From: Bacteroidales bacterium UBA2764 | GTDB taxonomy: Bacteria; Bacteroidota; Bacteroidia; Bacteroidales; Paludibacteraceae | Length of the DNA stretch: 6,091 bases | Assembly (NCBI GenBank): GCA_002352705.1 | Contig: DEIW01000022.1 | Location: 1-6,091 of the forward strand | Direction: 5' to 3' | In this document: piece by piece, positions 1 through 5,791 of the stretch | Numbering within the stretch: position 1 is the stretch's first letter | How the letters are laid out: the number at the start of each line of letters is the position of its first letter | The notes under the pieces: generated by a model | What the model saw: only the letters and a program-made list of their open reading frames with translations | What the model was told of the DNA's origin: nothing | The model's database searches: none | Program-made: the position numbers and the translations under genes

Positions 1-26
1 TACTGCTTTTTTTTGACATACGCAAA
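1..26 (-). promoter_or_regulatory. Partial leftward promoter (upstream half), cut by the left edge
   Basis: Read on the minus strand, TTTG (26-23) is followed after exactly 20 nt by TA (2-1), where a Bacteroidetes -7 box (TAnnTTTG) would begin. The remaining six bases lie outside the window. The TTTG is followed by CGTATGT, nearly the same extension as in the two complete promoters at 3614-3712. It would drive a gene to the left of the window, oriented like menA. Because half of the -7 box is unseen, this is an inference from spacing and motif similarity. Confidence 0.4.
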
Positions 27-35
27 TTTTTGAGC

Positions 36-56
36 AAAAAAATGCAAAAAAAATGC
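36..56. repeat. Two-unit A-rich tandem repeat in the gap after menA
   Basis: Two adjacent units, each a run of seven or eight A followed by TGC (36-45 and 46-56), lie between the menA stop and the putative leftward promoter. On the minus strand they read GCA followed by T-runs. They could be a curved or UP-like tract upstream of the left-edge promoter, or part of a weak menA terminator. No convincing GC-rich hairpin accompanies them, so I do not call a terminator. Confidence 0.4.
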
Positions 57-70
57 AAATTGGTGCTTTT

Positions 71-922
71 TTACAGCCATGCTACCCCGGATACCACCAA
101 AGTAGAGAACATCAAGACGGGCATCTGGATATCCAGAGCACTGCCTTCATTCCGCCATATATAGACAATATGCCATGCCCACACAGGTACAATCAACAAA
201 GCCAGATAATGGCCCCAAACCGCAAACAAAATAAGACTTGTCACCAGCAAACAGGTGTGGTAGATTTTGCCTCCTTTCGTACCTAACATGCTCGCGAACG
301 TGCGCTTGCCGTGCGCGCGGTCATTATTCATATCACGTATGTTATTGAGGTTAAGGACGCCCACGCACGGCAATCCGATAGCTACGCCGCAGCCAAACGC
401 TTCCCATGTCAAGGTCTGAGCCTGTAGATAGTAAGAACCCATTGTGCTGAGGAGCCCGAAAAACAGGAATACTCCCAAATCACCCAAGCCCATATAGCCG
501 TAACTGTGTTTGCCCAGCGTATAGGTCATGGCGCCGATGATTGCCAAGAGCCCTAAAACGAGGAAGATACAAACCTCTCCCAACTTCGAAGACCACGGGC
601 GGAAAGCGGTGAGTACCAATGCGGTGCCGAATACCACGCAGAGCCCGATAAACAGACCGATCATCCCTTTCATCTGACGGGTGGTGATAGTGCCGGCTTG
701 TAACCCATAGGCGGCACGGCCGTGTTGGTCGCTGTCCGTCCCTTTTTGGGCGTCACCTAATTCGTTGCTTAAATTGCTCAGTATCTGTAAACTCAGGGTT
801 GTGCAGATGGCTAAGACAAACACGTACCAGTCCAGCCATCCTGCCAAACCGGTTCCCAAGACAATGCCGGACATCGAGAGCGGCAGCGTGCGCAAACGCA
901 AAGATTGGATATAGGGATTCAT
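71..922 (-). CDS. menA: 1,4-dihydroxy-2-naphthoate polyprenyltransferase (MenA), UbiA superfamily
   Basis: MenA is an integral inner-membrane enzyme that transfers a polyprenyl chain from its diphosphate to 1,4-dihydroxy-2-naphthoate, making demethylmenaquinone for the anaerobic respiratory chain. The 283-residue protein has about eight hydrophobic segments. It carries both Asp-rich prenyl-diphosphate/Mg2+ motifs of UbiA enzymes: NELGDAQKGTDSD at residues 53-65 (N53, D57, D63 or D65) and NNIRDMNNDRAHGKRT at 193-208 (N194, D197, D201). The N-terminus (LRLRTLPLSMSG, 8-19) is typical of MenA. The start is set by the ATGA overlap with the upstream GH53 gene. A longer in-frame opening to 1069 only adds an Arg-rich stretch antisense-like to conserved GH53 sequence. 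It is the last gene of the leftward cluster. Whether a nearby menaquinone locus exists cannot be seen. The family call is secure, and MenA rather than another UbiA member is very likely. Confidence 0.93.
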   Translation of the reverse strand: MNPYIQSLRLRTLPLSMSGIVLGTGLAGWLDWYVFVLAICTTLSLQILSNLSNELGDAQKGTDSDQHGRAAYGLQAGTITTRQMKGMIGLFIGLCVVFGTALVLTAFRPWSSKLGEVCIFLVLGLLAIIGAMTYTLGKHSYGYMGLGDLGVFLFFGLLSTMGSYYLQAQTLTWEAFGCGVAIGLPCVGVLNLNNIRDMNNDRAHGKRTFASMLGTKGGKIYHTCLLVTSLILFAVWGHYLALLIVPVWAWHIVYIWRNEGSALDIQMPVLMFSTLVVSGVAWL

Positions 923-2004
923 TGCTCGGACTCTTTCTGACTCTTCAATAACACGTGCATGACCTCGGACGGATAGCCTTCGTCGGTAAATGCGCCCATG
1001 TCGTAACTGCCCCATCCCAGAGGGATGTATTCGGAAGGACGCCATCCTCCGTAGCACTCGGGTTCCCAATAGAAAATCCCTGCACAGGAATCAATGGCTG
1101 TAGCGCGCTTTATGAAATCCGCCATGACCACCGGAGATATGGAGTCGTTGGCGAACATGCCGATCTCGGCAATCATCACCGGGCAGTGCCATTCCCGAAT
1201 CAGGTGCTTGATGTTCTCTTCTGCTAAATCATTCATCTCCTGCCATGTCTTGCCGCCGTTCCAGGCGCTCATCATCGGATAATGCGACAGGCCGATCATA
1301 TCCCATTTGCCGCCGTGTTCATGCATCGCCTTCCAGAACCAGTCGCGACGCTCGTAGGCATTGTCCACATGTACGATGACAGTAATATCGCTGAAAGCTT
1401 CTTTAGCGGCTTCGTATCCGACACGAGTGAAACCGGCATAGCGTCCCCATGCCTCATCTATCTCCTTCCCTTTAGGGAGGGTCAGGGTAGGCTTGCTCAC
1501 TTTTCCCATCGGCCAAAGCATGCCGTTCGGCGTCTCGTTGCCTATCTGGACCCACTCGGGTTTGATCCCTTCTTCCTTGAGCGCGTATAATACGTCCAGG
1601 GTGTGTTCACGGACGGCTTCCAGCATCGTTTCGTAGTCATAATTCTGCCATGCTGCCGGAATAGTCTGGTGCGAGGGGTCGGCAAAGAAATCGGAATAAT
1701 GGATGTCTATCATAATCCGTTGTCCCGCTTTTGCCGCACGTCTGGCAAGGGAGAGCATATCCGCTTTGTTGCTCCATCCCGTTGAATGGTTCACCCATAC
1801 GCGCAGCCGCACGGCGTTCATTCCCTCTCGCCGCAAGAGCCCGATACAGTCCTCATGATTGCCGAAAGGCACGCTGTCATGCTCCATCTCGCTCAGCCAG
1901 CTCAGATCGGCACCCTTTGCCCACGATCCGCGGGGGCTGTCCGTTCGGTGATAGCAGCCGGTTAACAGACCTATTGCTGCTATTAACAAGAAACACTTCT
2001 TCAT
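919..2004 (-). CDS. GH53 endo-beta-1,4-galactanase (arabinogalactan endo-galactanase), lipoprotein
   Basis: Predicted glycoside hydrolase family 53 enzyme, which cleaves beta-1,4-galactan side chains of type I arabinogalactan or pectin. The 361-residue protein starts with a lipoprotein signal (KK, hydrophobic stretch, LLTGC with lipidated Cys17), so it is probably membrane-anchored. Family motifs appear in TIM-barrel order: KGADLSW (30-36), NAVRLRVWV (63-71), IDIHYSDFFADP (99-110), WVQIGNETPNGMLWP (151-165) with likely acid/base Glu157, LSHYP (239-243), VMIAEIGM (276-283) with likely nucleophile Glu280, and FYWEPE (311-316). Clan GH-A catalytic glutamates are therefore both present. Residues about 171-183, in the loop after the acid/base strand, look like an in-frame insertion encoded by a palindromic DNA repeat. 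It lies 20 bp downstream of the DUF486 gene and overlaps menA by 4 bp. No SusC/SusD-type genes are visible, unusual for a Bacteroidetes glycanase. Exact substrate is inferred from the family. Confidence 0.92.
   Translation of the reverse strand: MKKCFLLIAAIGLLTGCYHRTDSPRGSWAKGADLSWLSEMEHDSVPFGNHEDCIGLLRREGMNAVRLRVWVNHSTGWSNKADMLSLARRAAKAGQRIMIDIHYSDFFADPSHQTIPAAWQNYDYETMLEAVREHTLDVLYALKEEGIKPEWVQIGNETPNGMLWPMGKVSKPTLTLPKGKEIDEAWGRYAGFTRVGYEAAKEAFSDITVIVHVDNAYERRDWFWKAMHEHGGKWDMIGLSHYPMMSAWNGGKTWQEMNDLAEENIKHLIREWHCPVMIAEIGMFANDSISPVVMADFIKRATAIDSCAGIFYWEPECYGGWRPSEYIPLGWGSYDMGAFTDEGYPSEVMHVLLKSQKESEQ
1461..1493. repeat. Palindromic repeat element inserted in frame in the GH53 gene
   Basis: Eight-base arms (1464-1471 and 1474-1481) pair around a 2-base centre with one G-T mismatch, centred on TCCCTTTAGGGA, and are followed by GTCAGGGTAGGCT. 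This pyrimidine-to-purine block is unlike the surrounding coding sequence. In the GH53 frame it encodes PTLTLPKGKE and neighbours (residues about 171-182). From memory, not from a search, similar CCCTCCC-TTTAGGGAGGG palindromes and their PTLTLPKG-like translations are dispersed in Bacteroidota genomes, both between and inside genes. No second copy exists in this window, so its status as a dispersed repeat is inferred. Confidence 0.6.
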
Positions 2005-2024
2005 AGTCTTTTGTACTTAAAGAA

Positions 2025-2396
2025 TTATTTGAAACCGAATACAAAATAAACAGCGCCGATCAATAGCAGGCAGGCTACCAGATGATTCCATCGTAGCTGC
2101 ATATGAAAGGCAAGCGCGCTGAAAACAACAAAAACGACCAAGGTTATCACCTCCTGAATCACTTTTAACTGCATCAGGGAGAAGGAACCTCCGTTGCCTT
2201 CAAAACCCATCCGGTTGGCGGGGACTTGGAGACAGTACTCGAAAAAAGCGATACCCCACGACAGCAGGATGACGAAAATCAAGGGGGTGGAGTTGGTAAT
2301 CAGTCCGGTCTGCTGCATCTTCAGGTGACCGTACCACGCAAGCGTCATAAATACGTTTGACGCCAGCAATAACAAGATAGTATATAAAGCATTCAT
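2025..2396 (-). CDS. DUF486 / DMT-family small four-helix membrane protein
   Basis: A 123-residue integral membrane protein with four hydrophobic helices at roughly residues 3-20, 38-55, 79-97 and 104-121. Length and sequence fit the DUF486 family, placed in the drug/metabolite transporter superfamily. Recognisable family blocks are WYGHLK (21-26), WGIAFFEYCLQVPANR (47-62), FSLMQLKVIQEVITLVVF (72-89) and LRWNHLV (101-107). The family's substrate is not established, and members of this size probably work as oligomers, so I assign no transport function. The start codon lies 10 bp after the ttcA-like stop in an A/T-rich spacer, and the GH53 gene begins 20 bp downstream, consistent with co-transcription. 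Confidence 0.88.
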   Translation of the reverse strand: MNALYTILLLLASNVFMTLAWYGHLKMQQTGLITNSTPLIFVILLSWGIAFFEYCLQVPANRMGFEGNGGSFSLMQLKVIQEVITLVVFVVFSALAFHMQLRWNHLVACLLLIGAVYFVFGFK

Positions 2397-2406
2397 AATT
2401 TATAAT

Positions 2407-3114
2407 TTATCTGCGGGGCAGGTACTCCTCCTTGATATTACTCATCGCCGCATACATCGAATCCGCGGCTTCCGGGTTGAGGGCTTTGATTTGCGCCATC
2501 AGGCCTTTTACTTTCTCCCGCGAACTGACATGCTCGAACGGGCATAGTTGTTTTTGTTTGCGGTATCCCCGTTCTTGCGCATAAGCTATCAGGTCCGCCT
2601 CGTCAATCAGGCATAACGGACGGATGATCTGCAACGGCATTTTGTCCATCTGTAGGATAGGAGGCATGGTGGCAAAGGCACCCTGGTAAATCAGGTTCAT
2701 CATCATCGTCTCCAGGATGTCGTCCCGGTGATGCCCGAAGGCGATTTTGTTGCAGCCGAGTTCCTGAGCGGTGTTGAAGAGTGCTTTCCGGCGGTACCAC
2801 GAGCATAGGAAACACGGATTGGAGTATTCGCTGTCTCCGCCGCTTATCTCGACATCTTTTACTACGAAGGGCACTTTGAACTCGTCGCAGAAAGCCTGCA
2901 GATAACTGAGGTCGGAGATGTAGGCACGCTCCTGGACACGTACATGCAGAGCCGTTACCCGGAACCGGGGCTTGTAGATCTGCGCTCTGCGTCCCAACAG
3001 TTCTACTAACGCCAGACTGTCTTTCCCGCCGCTCAGACCTATCAGGATATGGTCGCCGTCGGCTATCAGACCATAGTCCGCACAGGCTTTGTGAAATTTC
3101 TTGACGATATTCAT
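2407..3114 (-). CDS. ttcA: TtcA-family tRNA 2-thiocytidine synthetase (PP-loop ATPase)
   Basis: PP-loop ATPase resembling TtcA, which uses ATP and an iron-sulfur cluster to thiolate cytidine 32 of certain tRNAs in the cytoplasm, with sulfur delivered by a cysteine desulfurase. The 235-residue protein has the PP-loop SGGKDS at 28-33, the CxxC motif CFLC at 101-104 followed by WYRRKALF, and GHHRDDILET at 127-136, all in TtcA order, plus MPPILQMDK and IRPLCLIDEADL in the C-terminal half. A third candidate cluster ligand is Cys191 in QLCPFEH, where E. coli TtcA as I remember it has a CxxC. The protein is also shorter than E. coli TtcA (about 310 residues). So it may be a Bacteroidetes-type relative with a different tRNA or position specificity. 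It overlaps the upstream lipoprotein gene by 4 bp (ATGA). Confidence 0.87.
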   Translation of the reverse strand: MNIVKKFHKACADYGLIADGDHILIGLSGGKDSLALVELLGRRAQIYKPRFRVTALHVRVQERAYISDLSYLQAFCDEFKVPFVVKDVEISGGDSEYSNPCFLCSWYRRKALFNTAQELGCNKIAFGHHRDDILETMMMNLIYQGAFATMPPILQMDKMPLQIIRPLCLIDEADLIAYAQERGYRKQKQLCPFEHVSSREKVKGLMAQIKALNPEAADSMYAAMSNIKEEYLPRR

Positions 3115-3605
3115 GGCTCTGCCGGTTTATGCAACCGTTTCTCGTATTTCTGTATCTCCAGCGATGTGCGGGCTATCCGTTTCTCCAGCTCTTTGATGTC
3201 GCGGATGATAATCTGCATATGTACTGCGCGGTCGTACAACTCTTGGTCTTTTCCGCTAATCTTGATATCGCCTGCCTCTACCCGCTTGCCTGCGCGGTAG
3301 AGAAGCAGCTCTTTCCCGTCGTCACGAACCAGGATGCGCAGACCGCTCGGCGTCGTCTGGGCGTAGTTGCCGTGATCCTGATATTTCTCGTTCTTCTCGT
3401 ATTGGAATAAAGCCACCAGACTGTCCGCTACGGGCATGAGGGAGTCTAACTGGCTTTCATAATAAGCCAGCGAACGTTGCTGCTCTACCAGCGAGACAGA
3501 GTCACGCACATGTTTCTCCGAGCGGTATTGTTCGACTCGGGAGGGCTTGCTGCAACCGGAAAAAACGGCCAGACAGACGATGAGGTAAACGAGATACTTT
3601 TTCAT
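3111..3605 (-). CDS. Coiled-coil lipoprotein of unknown function
   Basis: A 164-residue protein I do not recognise. It begins with a lipoprotein signal (MKKY, hydrophobic 5-15, FSGC with Cys18 as the lipidated residue), so it is probably tethered to a membrane facing the periplasm or exterior. Next come a charged helical segment with heptad character (about 24-60), a short likely beta-strand region (about 88-115, TTPSGLRILVRDDGKELLLYR in two overlapping strands), and a Lys/Glu-rich helix (about 120-158) likely to form a coiled coil. The start is chosen by the signal peptide. A longer in-frame opening to 3761 would read through the promoter region and put the signal peptide internally. It is the first gene of the leftward cluster and shares a 4-bp ATGA overlap with the ttcA-like gene. 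The predicted promoter leaves almost no 5' leader. Confidence 0.8.
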   Translation of the reverse strand: MKKYLVYLIVCLAVFSGCSKPSRVEQYRSEKHVRDSVSLVEQQRSLAYYESQLDSLMPVADSLVALFQYEKNEKYQDHGNYAQTTPSGLRILVRDDGKELLLYRAGKRVEAGDIKISGKDQELYDRAVHMQIIIRDIKELEKRIARTSLEIQKYEKRLHKPAEP

Positions 3606-3613
3606 ACAGGGCA

Positions 3614-3644
3614 CAAAATTACTATAAAAATTGCATATACGCAA
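3614..3644 (-). promoter_or_regulatory. Leftward promoter of the lipoprotein-ttcA-DUF486-GH53-menA cluster
   Basis: On the minus strand, TTG (3644-3642) is followed after 20 nt by TAATTTTG (3621-3614), a perfect match to the Bacteroidetes -7 consensus TAnnTTTG at the expected spacing. The expected start of transcription, a few bases beyond the -7 box, falls near 3608-3610, only about 3-5 nt before the lipoprotein ATG at 3605. The mRNA would be leaderless or nearly so. No second leftward promoter is apparent further down the cluster. Confidence 0.7.
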
Positions 3645-3691
3645 GTTTTCGGACGTTTTTTGTATAAAAATATACAAAGGCTTGCGTATAT
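3635..3691. repeat. Inverted repeats in the divergent control region
   Basis: A perfect 11-bp inverted repeat has arms ATATACGCAAG (3635-3645) and CTTGCGTATAT (3681-3691). Each arm contains the -33 TTG of one of the two divergent promoters and its following bases. Between them, off-centre, sits a second dyad with 8-bp arms TTTGTATA (3659-3666) and TATACAAA (3671-3678) around AAAA. The outer pair is explained by two promoters sharing an extended -33 sequence. The inner dyad has no such explanation and could be an operator. Confidence 0.6.
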
Positions 3692-3712
3692 GGTTTTTTT
3701 TTTGTACCTTTG
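3682..3712 (+). promoter_or_regulatory. Rightward promoter of the SRPBCC-psd transcript
   Basis: TTG (3682-3684), a 20-nt spacer rich in T, then TACCTTTG (3705-3712) match the Bacteroidetes promoter consensus TTTG-N19-21-TAnnTTTG. Transcription should start near 3716-3719, giving a leader of about 17-20 nt before the ATG at 3736. The leader is A/T-rich (TTTAAATTTTATA) without a Shine-Dalgarno sequence, as is common in this phylum. Confidence 0.75.
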
Positions 3713-3735
3713 CCGCCGATTTAAATTTTATACCC

Positions 3736-4167
3736 ATGAGTGAGAGCAAATACGAAAGCAAAATAACCTCTTCTCCGTGCTCGGCACAGCAGATTTATCG
3801 CGTTCTGAGCGATATGCGCAGTCTGGAGAGAGTGAAAGACCTGATCCCGCAGGATAAAATCCAGGAAATGGAGATCGAGCAGGACCGCGTACGGTTCAAG
3901 GTGGACGGGCTTGCCCAGAAAATCACACTCGCTATTGTTGACCGGATAGAGAACGATACCGTGAAGTTCGGAGTGGAGGGAATCCCTATGAACGCGAACC
4001 TCTGGATACAGTTGAAAGAGGCGGGCGTCGCTGATACCCGGATTAAACTGACGATTAAAGCGGATATCCCGATGATGTTTAAATTTATGGTGGAGAAAAA
4101 ACTCCAACAGGGGCTGGATCAGGCGGCGGATATGCTCGCCCAGTTCCCTTATGCACAGTGGAATTAA
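3736..4167 (+). CDS. SRPBCC (START-like) family protein
   Basis: A 143-residue protein that I assign to the SRPBCC/START-like helix-grip superfamily, small proteins with a deep hydrophobic pocket that bind lipids or other hydrophobic ligands. Supporting features are an N-terminal strand leading into SSPCSAQQIYRVLSDMRSLERV (about 12-33, the helix after strand 1 seen in polyketide cyclase-like members), alternating beta strands through about residue 113, and a long amphipathic C-terminal helix (MVEKKLQQGLDQAADMLA, about 118-135) that would cover the pocket. The start is chosen by position just after a well-placed promoter; an upstream extension to 3631 would read through that promoter. It is 13 bp before psd, so a role tied to phospholipids is possible but only a guess from context. 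No ligand can be named. Confidence 0.82.
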   Translation: MSESKYESKITSSPCSAQQIYRVLSDMRSLERVKDLIPQDKIQEMEIEQDRVRFKVDGLAQKITLAIVDRIENDTVKFGVEGIPMNANLWIQLKEAGVADTRIKLTIKADIPMMFKFMVEKKLQQGLDQAADMLAQFPYAQWN

Positions 4168-4180
4168 CTTTTTTACAGGT

Positions 4181-4876
4181 ATGAAGAGACCAAGAATACA
4201 CAGAGAAGGGCGGACTATGATTATCGGCATCGTATTGCTCTTGTTTATCATCAATGTGCCGATGTACTTGTATTCCCCGCATTGGAGTTTCGGAATTTCT
4301 CTGGCGCTGACCGCATTGTTGTTGGTCTTCGTGACGTATTTCTTCCGCAATCCGGTACGTGTGCTGGAGATTGATGACCCGAATTTTATTATCGCCCCGG
4401 CGGACGGGAGAGTGGTCGTAGTGGAGCCTACGGAGGAGAATGAGTATTTCCATGAACCCAGACTCCAGGTGTCGATTTTCATGTCGCCGTTCAATGTGCA
4501 TGCCAACTGGTATCCGATAGAGGGCACGGTGTTGGTCAGCGAACACCAGAAGGGGCATCATAAAGGAGCATGGCTCCCGAAATCTTCTACCGAGAACGAG
4601 CGTTCGCTCGTGGTCATCGAGACGCCGTCGAAAGTGCAGATAGCTGTCCGCCAGGTGGCGGGAGCCATGGCGCGACGGATTGTGACGTATGCCAAACCCG
4701 GACACCAGGCGCACCGTAATACCCACCTCGGATTTATCAAGTTAGGCTCGCGCGTGGACATGTACCTGCCGCTGAATACCGAGATGTTTGTGACTGTCGG
4801 TGAAGCGGTAAGGGGAAACGAAACGATTATAGGCAGGTTGCAGGACGACCCCGCCATCAACACGAATGAGGAATAA
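4181..4876 (+). CDS. psd: Phosphatidylserine decarboxylase, short (archaeal/Bacteroidetes-type) form
   Basis: Converts phosphatidylserine to phosphatidylethanolamine, a main membrane lipid in this group. The 231-residue proenzyme is of the short type. It has two N-terminal membrane helices (about 13-31 and 36-54) followed by FFRNP (54-58), the APADG block with Asp75, FMSPFNVHANWYP (100-112) with His107, WLPKSSTENER (131-141), and IKLGSRVDMYLP (186-197). Self-cleavage between Gly189 and Ser190 is expected to give the beta chain and an alpha chain with an N-terminal pyruvoyl group; Asp75-His107-Ser190 fit the family's processing triad. The ATG at 4181, after ACAGG, is preferred over an in-frame ATG at 4151 inside the upstream gene because the family begins with a short basic stretch (RIHREG). 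The phosphatidylserine synthase gene pssA, often next to psd, is not in the window. Confidence 0.95.
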   Translation: MKRPRIHREGRTMIIGIVLLLFIINVPMYLYSPHWSFGISLALTALLLVFVTYFFRNPVRVLEIDDPNFIIAPADGRVVVVEPTEENEYFHEPRLQVSIFMSPFNVHANWYPIEGTVLVSEHQKGHHKGAWLPKSSTENERSLVVIETPSKVQIAVRQVAGAMARRIVTYAKPGHQAHRNTHLGFIKLGSRVDMYLPLNTEMFVTVGEAVRGNETIIGRLQDDPAINTNEE

Positions 4877-4912
4877 AAATATAAAAATATAAACAATAAA
4901 TATCTTATCACC
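4877..4912 (+). promoter_or_regulatory. A/T-rich leader before deoC
   Basis: The 36-bp gap is almost only A and T, with a short iterated ATAAAAAT pattern (4873-4890) and no Shine-Dalgarno sequence. Unstructured A-rich leaders favour strong translation initiation in Bacteroidota, which would suit an abundant enzyme such as DeoC. I find no TAnnTTTG box at the right distance, so I see no clear independent promoter, and deoC may be co-transcribed with psd. Confidence 0.35.
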
Positions 4913-5791
4913 ATGAATTTTGAAGAATTATTTGCGCAGTATCCCTGCCCGTTTACCGATGAGCAAGTCAAGGCTCAGGTTGCTGAAATTGAAGCAAAGC
5001 ATTTTGCGGAGAATAATAATGTTGAGGTCTGGAAAGAGTGCCTCCATCAGATTGATTACACCACTCTCAGTGCCGATGACACGATCGCCAAAGTGGAGAA
5101 GATGGCAAATGCGGTGAATAACTTCGAGAAGGATTTCCCCGGAATACCTAACGTAGCTGCTATCTGTGTCTATCCCGCTATGGCGGAATACGTACGGGCT
5201 GCGCTCAAAGACCCGAAATTCAATATCGCCTGCGTTAGCGGTGGGTTCCCTGCTTCGCAGACTTTCCTTGAGGTCAAGGTGGCGGAGACCGCTATGGCTA
5301 TCAAGGCGGGTGCTACCGAAATTGACATCGTCCTCTCGGTCGGTAAATTCCTTGAGGGTAACTATCAGGAGTGCTTCGATGAAATCAGCGAACTCAAAGC
5401 CGTTTGCGGAGACAAGCACCTCAAAGTGATTCTCGAAACCGGTCTGCTCAAGACCGCAGAGAATATCTGGAAAGCCTCTATCCTCTCCATGGCTGCCGGT
5501 TGTGATTTTATCAAGACTTCTACCGGTAAGATTGCCGTGAACGCAACGCCCGAAGCTACGTTCGTCATGTGTCAGGCTATCAAGGCGTGGAAAGAGAAAA
5601 CAGGCATCAAGATGGGATACAAGCCTGCCGGAGGTGTTTCTACCACCGAGGAAGCGGTACAGCATTTCACGCTCGTTAAGGAAATCCTCGGAGAGGAGTG
5701 GCTCAACAATGAGTCCTTCCGCTTCGGAGCTTCACGTCTCGCTAATAACTTACTTTCCTCTATCGTAGGAAAAGAAACCAAATATTTTTAA
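4913..5791 (+). CDS. deoC: Deoxyribose-phosphate aldolase (DeoC)
   Basis: Cytoplasmic class I aldolase that splits 2-deoxy-D-ribose 5-phosphate into glyceraldehyde 3-phosphate and acetaldehyde, allowing use of deoxynucleosides as carbon source. The 292-residue protein has the DeoC signatures in order: CVYPAM (85-90), CVSGGFPASQT (107-117), EIDIV (136-140) with Asp138, VILETGLL (172-179), FIKTSTGK (199-206) with the Schiff-base Lys201, and GYKPAGGV (235-242) with the second catalytic Lys237, ending in FRFGASRLANNLL. These correspond to Asp102, Lys167 and Lys201 of the E. coli enzyme. It is longer than the roughly 220-260 residues of many family members because of an N-terminal extension of about 35-40 residues and an insertion near 255-268 (LVKEILGEEWLNNE), both as expected for the longer Bacteroidetes type. 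No other deo genes are adjacent. Confidence 0.96.
   Translation: MNFEELFAQYPCPFTDEQVKAQVAEIEAKHFAENNNVEVWKECLHQIDYTTLSADDTIAKVEKMANAVNNFEKDFPGIPNVAAICVYPAMAEYVRAALKDPKFNIACVSGGFPASQTFLEVKVAETAMAIKAGATEIDIVLSVGKFLEGNYQECFDEISELKAVCGDKHLKVILETGLLKTAENIWKASILSMAAGCDFIKTSTGKIAVNATPEATFVMCQAIKAWKEKTGIKMGYKPAGGVSTTEEAVQHFTLVKEILGEEWLNNESFRFGASRLANNLLSSIVGKETKYF

Noticed and set aside
1..70. Rho-independent terminator after menA
   Set aside because: T-runs exist on the minus strand, but I find no GC-rich stem preceding them.
923..1069. N-terminal extension of menA by 49 codons
   Set aside because: The extension lies over the conserved C-terminus of GH53 in another frame and lacks UbiA-like sequence; the ATGA overlap gives a natural MenA start.
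1453..1499. Matching CTCA tetramers flanking the GH53 palindrome as a target-site duplication
   Set aside because: The two copies (1453-1456 and 1496-1499) are 43 bp apart, not a multiple of three, and four bases can match by chance.
2599..2815. Small minus-strand open frame inside the ttcA-like gene
   Set aside because: It lies wholly within conserved PP-loop protein sequence in another frame and shows no domain.
3606..3761. N-terminal extension of the lipoprotein by 52 codons
   Set aside because: It would read through both divergent promoters and bury the signal peptide and lipobox.
3721..4527. Long minus-strand open frame of 268 codons opposite the SRPBCC and psd genes
   Set aside because: It is antisense to two genes with recognisable families, crosses their junction and has low-complexity, non-family composition; a shadow of coding bias.
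4928..5665. Long minus-strand open frame of 245 codons opposite deoC
   Set aside because: deoC carries all catalytic motifs over the same bases; the antisense translation has no recognisable domain or promoter.
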